This document shows positions 1-5,296 of a stretch of 5,296 bases of DNA, piece after piece. Where the stretch lies: assembly GCA_902465145.1 (NCBI GenBank), contig CABQMD010000082.1, positions 1-5,296 of the forward strand, given 5' to 3'. Below the pieces are notes generated by a model that saw only the letters and a list, made by a program, of their open reading frames with translations, did no database searches and was not told the DNA's origin. The first letter of the stretch is position 1. Each line of letters starts with the position of its first letter. Source of the DNA: an uncultured Succinatimonas sp. GTDB lineage: Bacteria; Pseudomonadota; Gammaproteobacteria; Enterobacterales; Succinivibrionaceae. Made by a program: the position numbers and the translations under genes.

Positions 1-343
1 GCGTAACGGCTCTGGTGTTTATCCATGCCCGTGAACGACCATCTTTTCCGATCATGCGGCGCAACACCACGGTATGCTCCTCAGAGCTTAACTCCCGCTC
101 TTTTAAGAAAACGTCGATGGGTGTGTTCTCAGGTGCGGTAAATACAGCTTCAATTTCCGCCCGCTCACTGCCGCGTCGTACGGTTTGAGCATCGGTTCTG
201 CCGCCTAATACCTGTAAAAGAGCATCAACTGTTAAAGACTTACCAGCACCGGTTTCACCGGTGATTGCCGTAAGTCCTGTTGAAAACTCCATTACATTGT
301 CACGGCTTAAAACAAAATTTCTGACCCTAAGTTCCTCTAACAC
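1..343 (-). CDS. recN: DNA repair protein RecN, N-terminal part (runs off left edge)
   Basis: RecN is an SMC-like cytoplasmic ATPase that acts with RecA in double-strand break repair. Only the first 114 residues are visible, roughly a fifth of the family's usual length of about 550. They begin (M)LEELRVRNFVLSR and carry a perfect Walker A motif, GETGAGKS, at residues 29-36, followed by DALLQVLGGRTDAQTVRRGSERAEIEA and then LRRMIGKDGRSRAWIN; this matches the start of E. coli RecN as I recall it, position for position. The start is GTG at 341-343. An in-frame TAA lies five codons upstream (356-358) with no ATG between, and the next in-frame ATG is codon 18, which would remove the first conserved strand. 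A Shine-Dalgarno-like AAGGGA sits about 10 nt before the GTG. It follows nadK after a 180-nt gap, as the two genes are neighbours in other gammaproteobacteria. No reading-frame damage is seen. Confidence 0.95.
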   Translation of the reverse strand, partial: MLEELRVRNFVLSRDNVMEFSTGLTAITGETGAGKSLTVDALLQVLGGRTDAQTVRRGSERAEIEAVFTAPENTPIDVFLKERELSSEEHTVVLRRMIGKDGRSRAWINTRAVT

Positions 344-365
344 TTGCCTGATCCCTTATAGATCA

Positions 366-406
366 ACGCCTAAAATCACGCTCTTTGAAGCGGTGACACC
401 TAGCGT
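366..406 (-). other. possible structured 5' leader of recN
   Basis: An imperfect two-level inverted repeat lies about 22 nt upstream of the recN GTG start. The outer arms are 366-372 and 401-406 (ACGC-C-TA against TAGCGT, six pairs with one bulged base). The inner arms lie in 377-395 (CAC-GCT against AGC-G-GTG, six pairs with one bulge around a 6-nt loop). An alternative odd-length palindrome, GGTGACACC, sits at 392-400. It could be an RNA fold in the recN leader or a protein-binding site. It matches no riboswitch class I know and may be fortuitous. Confidence 0.22.
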
Positions 407-497
407 CGTTTTTTTTCACAAATAACATAATCTTTTTTTTAAAACAAACCGACTGCCGGATTGTCTCCTGCGAAGCTCTTGCAATAAAACTGAAGTA

Positions 498-519
498 TTG
501 CTCTTCCTATAAGGAGCAA
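498..519 (-). terminator. weak stem-loop just after nadK
   Basis: Read on the minus strand, TTGCTC and GAGCAA form a perfect 6-bp stem around a 10-nt loop, starting 4 nt after the nadK stop codon. The nearest U run is only four long (486-489) and begins about 8 nt past the stem, so this is not a canonical intrinsic terminator. It may attenuate, mark a processed 3' end, or be chance. Some transcripts could continue into recN. Confidence 0.25.
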
Positions 520-523
520 AGCG

Positions 524-1435
524 TCAAACCAATGACTGGCCCCATCCTAATTTCTGACGCAAAAGGCTATAGTAGTCATATCCCTCAGGATGGATAAGGA
601 TCAGAGGAATGCGATGCTGCTTAATATACACAGTACACTTGGTATCAGTACGCATGGTGACCTGTCCGTCGCAGTTAATGGCAACCAATTCAGGAACCTC
701 GGAGGCACCTTCAAAATCAATGCGTATACTGCTCTTTCCGGGAATAATGATCGGTGAGCAGTTCAGAGACTGCGGAAACATCGGGACTAAAGACAAAACA
801 TCAAGATGAGGTTCGATGATGGATCCGCCCGCCGACAGCGAATATGCAGTAGATCCCGTGGGTGTATTGATGATCATACCGTCACCGCGCAGGGTATACA
901 TATAACGATTGTCTATGGAAACCTTGAAAGTCATCATATGAGCCATCATCCCAGAATGGATCACGGCTTCGTTAGTAGCAAGAGACTGAGCAACCAATTC
1001 GCCAGCTCCGTCTTCATCTTCTCTGAAGATCCTAAGATCAAGCATGGTACGTTGCTCGATGCTGTAACGCCCTGCCACGATTTTTTTTAAATTTTCCCCA
1101 AGATCAGAAGGACTCACATCGGTCAAAAGCCCTAGATGCCCGCGATTTACCCCCAGCATCGGAACGCGCAGATCTACCAATGTTCTGGCTGCACCCAACA
1201 ACGATCCGTCTCCGCCTACCACGATGAAGAGATCTTTGGTACTCATTTGAGAACGCGACAAAGAAGGGATCTCGGGGATATCAAAACCAACCGAAGTGTT
1301 TTGATCAAGATAAGGCTCTACGCCCAAAGCTCTTAATTTACAAGCTATTTCACGTATCGCACCTGCTACGGGTCGGTGATAAACCTTAGAGAGGATCACC
1401 GCAGATTTAATATTTTTCTTATGCGACTCTTTCAA
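524..1435 (-). CDS. nadK: NAD kinase
   Basis: NadK phosphorylates the 2'-hydroxyl of the adenosine ribose of NAD using ATP (or polyphosphate in some members) to make NADP, the only route to NADP in most bacteria; it is a cytoplasmic oligomer. The 303 residues are close to the 292 of E. coli. Visible family signatures are GGDGSLLGAAR at 74-84 (GGDG loop with catalytic Asp76), VNRGHLGLLTD at 96-106, NEAVIHSG at 155-162, RGDGMIINTPTGSTAYS at 183-199, the glycine-rich SLSAGG at 199-204 and DGQ at 256-258, with a C-terminus ending KLGWGQSLV as in E. coli (KLGW). The start is TTG at 1433-1435. It is the first ATG/GTG/TTG after an in-frame TGA located inside the end of the LacI-type gene, and aligns with the known N-terminus; no clear Shine-Dalgarno precedes it. 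The gene lies 71 nt downstream of the LacI-type gene with no terminator between, so read-through from that gene is plausible. Confidence 0.97.
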   Translation of the reverse strand: MKESHKKNIKSAVILSKVYHRPVAGAIREIACKLRALGVEPYLDQNTSVGFDIPEIPSLSRSQMSTKDLFIVVGGDGSLLGAARTLVDLRVPMLGVNRGHLGLLTDVSPSDLGENLKKIVAGRYSIEQRTMLDLRIFREDEDGAGELVAQSLATNEAVIHSGMMAHMMTFKVSIDNRYMYTLRGDGMIINTPTGSTAYSLSAGGSIIEPHLDVLSLVPMFPQSLNCSPIIIPGKSSIRIDFEGASEVPELVAINCDGQVTMRTDTKCTVYIKQHRIPLILIHPEGYDYYSLLRQKLGWGQSLV

Positions 1436-1506
1436 AATTAGGAACCGATCGTTTAATTTAATAAGAAGCTGAACAAGTGTTTTAAAGATCTTAACGCCTG
1501 ATCGCT

Positions 1507-2511
1507 TTACCCTTCCAATTTTTTTTCACCGCAGGAAGCTCTTACTTTCAGTTTTGGCAAAAGCTCGATGCGCATGGGAAGAGAGTCGGGATTTTGCAGT
1601 TCATAGATCAATTGAGATGCTGCTTTTTGACCTAATACAAACTTACGCTGATGTACGGTAGTAAGCGGTACGCTGATCATGGATGAAGCGGCAATATCGT
1701 CAAAGCCTGCAATCTTAAGTTCATCAGGAACTTTTATCCCCTGATTCATACAATAACTGAAAGCTCCCAAAGCGACGGTATCGTTAACGGCAAACACGCA
1801 GTCAGGATCGTAACGCAACACCTCATCCATCGCTTTATAACCTGAATCATAATCAGGATAAATATTCAAAACCTTTATCAAAGCATCTGCAAGTCCGAAC
1901 TTTTGCAATGCTTCGCGGCAACCGCGCAGACGTTGTTTGGTGGTCTCGGCTTCAGCATTTCCCATGAGTGCAACCAGTTTTTTTACATGACAATTTGATA
2001 TCAGATGTTCGGTAAGATCCCAAGCTCCCTGAAAATTATCGTTAATTACTGACGAAACATGTTTGGAGATCGGATTGTCAACGCAAATCATTCTGATATT
2101 ATTCTGCTCAAAAATTTTAAGATCGTCAGGATGAGCGGTGACCGAAAGCAAAACCACTCCTTCTACCCGGTAAGAACACAGCATGCCGAAATACTGCAAC
2201 TCCTGCTCGCGGTTTCGTTGTACATCACAAAGAAAAGTGCTGTATCCCTTCTCGCGCATATAGGAACTCACCCCCTGAGCCACACTGGCGTAATAAGGAT
2301 TGGTAATGTCCGGAACTACAAGACCTATGATGCCTGATTTATGGGTGATAAGACTTGCTGCCAGAGGATTTTTTGAGTAACCCATAGTATCAGCTATGTG
2401 CAAAATGCGGTTGCGCATCTTCTCGGAAACGCCTTTTTTTCCGTTTAAGGCACGTGAAACCGTGGCCGGATTTACTCCGCATTCTTTAGCAATATCTTTA
2501 ATATTAATCAT
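1507..2511 (-). CDS. LacI-family transcriptional regulator (effector unknown)
   Basis: This is a LacI/GalR-type DNA-binding repressor of 334 residues, a normal length. The N-terminal helix-turn-helix reads IKDIAKECGVNPATVSRALN at 4-23, with recognition helix PATVSR. The hinge helix (about 48-56, NPLAASLIT) contains the Ala-Ala-Ser-Leu typical of the family. The type-1 periplasmic-binding-protein-like sensor domain starts at about 60 (GIIGLVVPDITNPYYASVAQG). Family landmarks follow: RVEGVVLL at 115-122, NDTVALGA at 243-250, VPDELKIAGFDD at 261-272 and PLTTVHQ at 282-288. Asp and Arg at the usual sugar/purine-contact places (R194 or R196, D271 or D272) are kept, but the ligand cannot be read from this. 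The start is chosen at ATG 2509-2511: the protein then opens MINIKDIAKE like other family members, and a GAGG lies 9 nt upstream. An in-frame ATG at 2551-2553 would add 14 residues but has no Shine-Dalgarno. No sugar-transport or metabolic operon is visible beside it; it may act on distant genes, itself, or nadK downstream. Confidence 0.93.
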   Translation of the reverse strand: MINIKDIAKECGVNPATVSRALNGKKGVSEKMRNRILHIADTMGYSKNPLAASLITHKSGIIGLVVPDITNPYYASVAQGVSSYMREKGYSTFLCDVQRNREQELQYFGMLCSYRVEGVVLLSVTAHPDDLKIFEQNNIRMICVDNPISKHVSSVINDNFQGAWDLTEHLISNCHVKKLVALMGNAEAETTKQRLRGCREALQKFGLADALIKVLNIYPDYDSGYKAMDEVLRYDPDCVFAVNDTVALGAFSYCMNQGIKVPDELKIAGFDDIAASSMISVPLTTVHQRKFVLGQKAASQLIYELQNPDSLPMRIELLPKLKVRASCGEKKLEG

Positions 2512-2562
2512 AAAACAGAGCCTCGATTGTGCCGCTTGCTTATATTTGCTCATTCAACGCAA

Positions 2563-2568
2563 ATTTTA
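2563..2568 (-). promoter_or_regulatory. possible -10 box of the LacI-type gene
   Basis: On the minus strand TAAAAT matches the sigma-70 -10 consensus TATAAT at five of six bases and lies directly downstream of the PurR-box-like site. No good -35 hexamer is found 16-18 nt upstream. Transcription from it would begin near 2556, only a few bases before the upstream in-frame ATG (2551-2553), which supports the internal start at 2509-2511. A second candidate, TATAAG at 2537-2542, also lacks a clear -35. A promoter is expected here because the rbfA terminator lies just upstream, but its exact position is uncertain. Confidence 0.25.
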
Positions 2569-2584
2569 ACGCAAATGTTTGCTT
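2569..2584. promoter_or_regulatory. candidate LacI-family (PurR-box-like) operator
   Basis: ACGCAAATGTTTGCTT matches the E. coli PurR consensus ACGCAAACGTTTGCGT at 14 of 16 positions by my count. Its core GCAAA-TG-TTTGC has perfectly symmetric 5-bp arms. It lies 57 nt upstream of the preferred start of the LacI-type gene, where autoregulatory operators of this family commonly sit. Against it, the usual central CpG is TG here, and the recognition helix of the encoded regulator (PATVSR) differs from that of PurR (TTTVSH). The match is seen; the binding is inferred. Confidence 0.4.
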
Positions 2585-2610
2585 AAAATTTCTACGCAGA
2601 TCGCAGATAC

Positions 2611-2633
2611 AAAAATCCCCCGAAATCGGGGGA
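2611..2633 (-). terminator. intrinsic terminator of the infB-rbfA unit
   Basis: On the minus strand TCCCCCGA and TCGGGGGA form a perfect 8-bp GC-rich inverted repeat (2616-2623 and 2626-2633, probably folding as CCCCCG with an AUUU loop), followed at once by five U. It begins 14 nt after the rbfA stop codon. This is a textbook rho-independent terminator for transcripts coming from infB-rbfA. The opposite strand has no U run after the stem, so it is one-directional. Confidence 0.92.
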
Positions 2634-2646
2634 CTTGAGATAATTG

Positions 2647-3003
2647 TCAATTGCGATGCAAACCGCGGGCAATCAAAGCATCAAGGTGCATACTGTCCGT
2701 AAGCAATTTGTCATAACGCAAATCAAGATCGGGCATATAACGCAAATTAAGTCTTGAAGCCAAAGCAGAACGCAAAAAACCTTTTGCACTTTTTAGCCCG
2801 CGCATGGCATTCTTGATTTCCTCTTCATCATCGGTGAGGAAACTTATATAGATCCTAGCATTACGCAGATCGGGAGACACGGAAACTTCGGTTACCGTGG
2901 CCCTGTTTACACGAGGATCTTTGATCTCATGCTGAAGTATGTCCGCCATTTCACGGCGGATGGCTGCCGCCACCCGCTCATTTCTTCCGTAACTTTTAGG
3001 CAT
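2647..3003 (-). CDS. rbfA: 30S ribosome-binding factor A
   Basis: RbfA is a single KH-fold protein that binds immature 30S subunits near 16S rRNA helix 1 and the decoding region, aiding 5'-end processing and cold adaptation. The 118 residues compare with about 133 in E. coli; the shortfall is in the disordered C-terminal tail. Recognisable parts are GRNERVAAAIRREMADIL at 6-23, QHEIKDPRV at 24-32, the strand pair around SVSPDLRNARIYISFL at 41-56, the Ala-x-Gly helix kink in SAKGFLRS at 72-79, and LRYMPDLDLRYD at 87-98. The ATG at 3001-3003 comes 3 nt after the infB stop codon and is preceded only by a weak GGA, so translation is probably coupled to infB. It is the last gene of its unit, ended by the terminator at 2611-2633. 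The usual next gene, truB, is absent here. Confidence 0.97.
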   Translation of the reverse strand: MPKSYGRNERVAAAIRREMADILQHEIKDPRVNRATVTEVSVSPDLRNARIYISFLTDDEEEIKNAMRGLKSAKGFLRSALASRLNLRYMPDLDLRYDKLLTDSMHLDALIARGLHRN

Positions 3004-3006
3004 TTC

Positions 3007-5296
3007 TCAGTCCAAAGTACGTTTAACCTCGACGTTCTCGAAGACTTCAATCTGATCGCCTTCGCGCACGTCTTGGTAGTTCTTGACGCAGATACCGCAT
3101 TCAAGGCCCTGCTTGACTTCATTGACGTCGTCTTTGAAGCGGCGCAGGGAATCAAGTTCGCCCTCATATATAACCACGTTGTCACGCAATACGCGTATGG
3201 GAGCAGAACGCTTGACCACGCCTTCTGACACCATACAACCGGCGATGGAACCGAACTTAGGATGATGGAAGACGCTGCGAACCTGAGCCAAACCGATGAT
3301 CTCCTGGCGCACTTCTGACTTCAAAAGTCCTGACATGGCTTTCTTGACATCATCGATAAGGTCATAAATTACACTGTAGTAGTGCAAATCGACACTTTCA
3401 GTCTCGATCACGCGGCGAGCCGGACCGTCGGCACGTACGTTAAAGCCCACGATAATGGCATTGGAAGCAGTTGCCAAGGTTGCGTCAGTTTCGGTAATAC
3501 CGCCGACGCCGGAGCCGACGATGGCAACCTTAACCTCGTCATTGCCCAATTTTAACAAGGCATCGGAAATGGCTTCGACAGATCCTTGAGTATCGGCCTT
3601 AAGCACGATGTTAAGCTCGGTAGCAGTATTATCCTTGAACATATTTTCAAGTTTGGCTTTCTGCTGTCTGGCGATCTTAAGTTCACGGAATTTGCCCTGA
3701 CGGAAGAGAGCCACTTCACGAGCTTTACGCTCATCACGTACGGCGGTAACTTCGTCGCCTGCAACTGGTACTCCTGAGAGTCCGTAAACTTCAACCGGCA
3801 TGGAAGGACCGGCTTCATCGACGGTCTTACCGTTCTCATTACGCATGGAACGTACGCGACCAAACTGCAGACCGCAAAGAATGATGTCACCCTTTTTCAA
3901 GGTACCGGAACGCACCAGAACGGTAGCCACCGGACCGCGGCCTTTATCGAGGCGTGACTCGATGGTTACGCCCTCTGCCAAACCGTCGCGTACGGCTTTA
4001 AGCTCCAGCATTTCAGCCTGTAACATGATGTCTTCGAGCAACTGATCAACACCCTGTCCGCTCTTTGCCGAAACATTTACAAACTGGGTATCACCGCCCA
4101 TGGTATCGGGGATCACACTATGCTGAATCAGCTCATTGGTCACGCGCGAAGGATCAGAATCAGGTTTATCTATCTTATTGATGGCCACAATGATAGGCAC
4201 CTTGGCTGCGTGAGCATGCTGTATGGCCTCGATAGTCTGAGGCATGACACCGTCGTCTGCTGCCACGACCAAAACCACGATATCGGTACACTGAGCACCG
4301 CGGGCACGCATGGCGGTGAATGCGGCATGACCAGGAGTATCCAGGAAAGTGATGCCTGTACCGCGGGTTTTAACATGATAAGCACCGATACGCTGAGTAA
4401 TACCGCCGGCCTCTCCTGCAGCCACCTTGGATTTTCTGATGTAATCAAGCAAAGAGGTCTTGCCGTGATCGACGTGCCCCATGATGGTTACGACAGGGGC
4501 TCTTGGCAAGGCTTCCTGGGTTTGACCGCGATCGGAAAGCAAAGACTCTTCAAGCTCGTTTTCCTTGCGTAAAACTACCTTATGTCCCATTTCCTCAGCA
4601 ACGATCTGGGCTGTGCCCTGATCGAGGACCTGATTGATGGAAACCATTTCACCAAGCTTCATCAACACCTTGATGACTTCAGAAGCCTTAACAGCCATCT
4701 TGGAGGCAAGTTCTGCCACGGTCACGGTTTCGCCGATTTCAACGTCACGATTTACCGGAGATGCAGGACGGTTAAAGCCGTGTTTTTGCTGATTAAGCTT
4801 GGCCTGACCTTTATAGTTAAGCTTTCCTGCTTTTCCGCCTTTGCGTCTGCCGCCGTTCTGATTACGCTCTCTGTCTTCAGTAGTAGCAGCTCTTGCGCGG
4901 GTGGCCTGACGACGATCGCCGCTTACTCCGCCGCGATCACGATGACGTCCGCGGTTTTCTGCCTCAATTTCCTGCTGAGCTTCTGCTTCGCGTACAACCT
5001 TTGAGGTACCTACGTCATCTTCGTTTTCCAATTTGGAGCGCTCAGCTTCCTCAGCTGCCCAACGAGCTTCGTTTTCTTCGGCAAGACGTCTGGTTTCTTC
5101 GGCAAGACGGGCTGCTTCCTCTTCGTTCTTACGCTGCTGTTCTGCTTCCTGCTTGCGCCTTAACTCTTCAGTGGCAATATCTTCCTGCTTGTTCTGCTTA
5201 TCCTTCTTTTCACCTTTTGCGGCTTTAGCAGCTTTGGCAGCTTCTTCTTTGGCCTTGCGGGCTTTTTCTGCTTCAAGTCGTCGGGCTTCTTCAGCT
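3007..5296 (-). CDS. infB: translation initiation factor IF2 (N-terminus beyond right edge)
   Basis: IF2 is the GTPase that brings fMet-tRNA to the 30S P site and promotes 50S joining. The visible 762 residues lack the start; by alignment to the 890-residue E. coli protein about 125 residues are missing. Layout in the fragment: a charged Ala/Glu/Lys/Arg-rich linker (1 to about 95), a basic Arg/Gly/Asn-rich stretch (about 120-165), the IF2_N domain (about 185-250, [20 protein letters not shown]), then the G domain with GHVDHGKT at 273-280 (G1), GGITQ (G2), DTPGHAAF (G3), NKID (G4) and SAK (G5). Domains II and III follow ([34 protein letters not shown]), and the C-terminal fMet-tRNA-binding barrel ends [17 protein letters not shown]. 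The TTG at 5029-5031 is an ordinary internal Leu codon: the frame is open to the edge. E. coli makes shorter IF2 forms from internal starts; none is evident here with a good ribosome site. rbfA follows 3 nt later. Confidence 0.98.
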   Translation of the reverse strand, partial: AEEARRLEAEKARKAKEEAAKAAKAAKGEKKDKQNKQEDIATEELRRKQEAEQQRKNEEEAARLAEETRRLAEENEARWAAEEAERSKLENEDDVGTSKVVREAEAQQEIEAENRGRHRDRGGVSGDRRQATRARAATTEDRERNQNGGRRKGGKAGKLNYKGQAKLNQQKHGFNRPASPVNRDVEIGETVTVAELASKMAVKASEVIKVLMKLGEMVSINQVLDQGTAQIVAEEMGHKVVLRKENELEESLLSDRGQTQEALPRAPVVTIMGHVDHGKTSLLDYIRKSKVAAGEAGGITQRIGAYHVKTRGTGITFLDTPGHAAFTAMRARGAQCTDIVVLVVAADDGVMPQTIEAIQHAHAAKVPIIVAINKIDKPDSDPSRVTNELIQHSVIPDTMGGDTQFVNVSAKSGQGVDQLLEDIMLQAEMLELKAVRDGLAEGVTIESRLDKGRGPVATVLVRSGTLKKGDIILCGLQFGRVRSMRNENGKTVDEAGPSMPVEVYGLSGVPVAGDEVTAVRDERKAREVALFRQGKFRELKIARQQKAKLENMFKDNTATELNIVLKADTQGSVEAISDALLKLGNDEVKVAIVGSGVGGITETDATLATASNAIIVGFNVRADGPARRVIETESVDLHYYSVIYDLIDDVKKAMSGLLKSEVRQEIIGLAQVRSVFHHPKFGSIAGCMVSEGVVKRSAPIRVLRDNVVIYEGELDSLRRFKDDVNEVKQGLECGICVKNYQDVREGDQIEVFENVEVKRTLD
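5073..5109 (-). repeat. infB: short in-frame tandem repeat in the IF2 linker
   Basis: A 16-nt sequence, TTTCTTCGGCAAGACG on the plus strand, occurs at 5073-5088 and again at 5094-5109, with a 21-nt period. In protein it gives two seven-residue units ([14 protein letters not shown]) inside the Ala/Glu/Arg-rich linker. The heptad spacing suits a helical or coiled-coil stretch. The identity at DNA level points to a recent small duplication, common in this fast-changing part of IF2. Confidence 0.7.

Noticed and set aside
609..1336. Plus-strand open frames of 66-94 codons opposite nadK.
   Set aside because: They are shadows of a well-matched NAD kinase gene on the other strand and have no recognisable domains or ribosome sites.
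1484..1495. An AAGATCTT palindrome in the lacI-nadK gap as an operator or terminator.
   Set aside because: It is only 8 bp, AT-rich, without symmetric extension or a U run; it is likely chance.
2716..2747. Two further ACGCAAAT copies, 24 nt apart, inside rbfA, matching the half-sites near the LacI-type gene.
   Set aside because: They are explained by coding: both are the complement of Leu-Arg-Tyr codons in the repeated LRY segments of RbfA (LRYMPDLDLRY), a segment similar to that of E. coli. They lack the second palindrome arm.
2907..3185. A 92-codon minus-strand frame overlapping the infB-rbfA junction.
   Set aside because: It lies out of frame across two conserved genes and shows no domain; it is a by-product of their codon use.
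5029..5031. TTG as the start codon of a 674-residue IF2.
   Set aside because: The frame continues without a stop to the right edge with a typical IF2 linker sequence, so this is an internal leucine codon.
3552..5228. Many open frames of 60-150 codons on both strands across infB, including a 150-codon plus-strand frame at 4120-4572.
   Set aside because: All overlap the unbroken, highly conserved IF2 frame; their translations look like anti-sense or shifted readings and have no family resemblance.

Overview
The window is an ordinary chromosomal housekeeping segment, almost certainly from a gammaproteobacterium. The IF2 G domain and C-terminal domains, the NAD kinase core and RbfA all read very close to their Escherichia coli counterparts as I remember them (for example [15 protein letters not shown] and DTPGHAAF in IF2, TPTGSTAYSLSAGG in NadK). 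Base composition is roughly even. TTG and GTG start codons are used for two of the genes. I cannot place it below class with confidence; an Aeromonadales/Succinivibrionaceae-like host-associated anaerobe is only a guess.

Every gene is on the minus strand, so in transcription order (right to left) they are: infB (initiation factor IF2, cut by the right edge), rbfA (30S maturation factor, 3 nt after infB), a strong intrinsic terminator, a LacI-family transcriptional repressor with its own promoter region, nadK (NAD kinase) and recN (DNA repair SMC-like ATPase, cut by the left edge). The infB-rbfA pair is the end of the conserved nusA-infB-rbfA translation unit. In E. coli and relatives truB-rpsO-pnp follow; here the unit ends at a terminator 14 nt after rbfA. 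nadK followed by recN is also a known gammaproteobacterial neighbourhood. The LacI-type gene between the two conserved blocks is the accessory element of the window.

The most informative non-coding stretch is 2554-2633. It holds the rbfA terminator and, just upstream of the LacI-type gene, a 16-bp site resembling the E. coli PurR box (ACGCAAATGTTTGCTT) plus extra ACGCA half-sites, suggesting autoregulation. The 180-nt gap between nadK and recN (344-523) holds two 8-nt A-tracts, an imperfect stem-loop near recN, a possible 21-codon reading frame and a weak stem-loop after nadK, but no recognisable LexA box. I found no mobile element, CRISPR array, tRNA, rRNA or evident novel multi-gene system.
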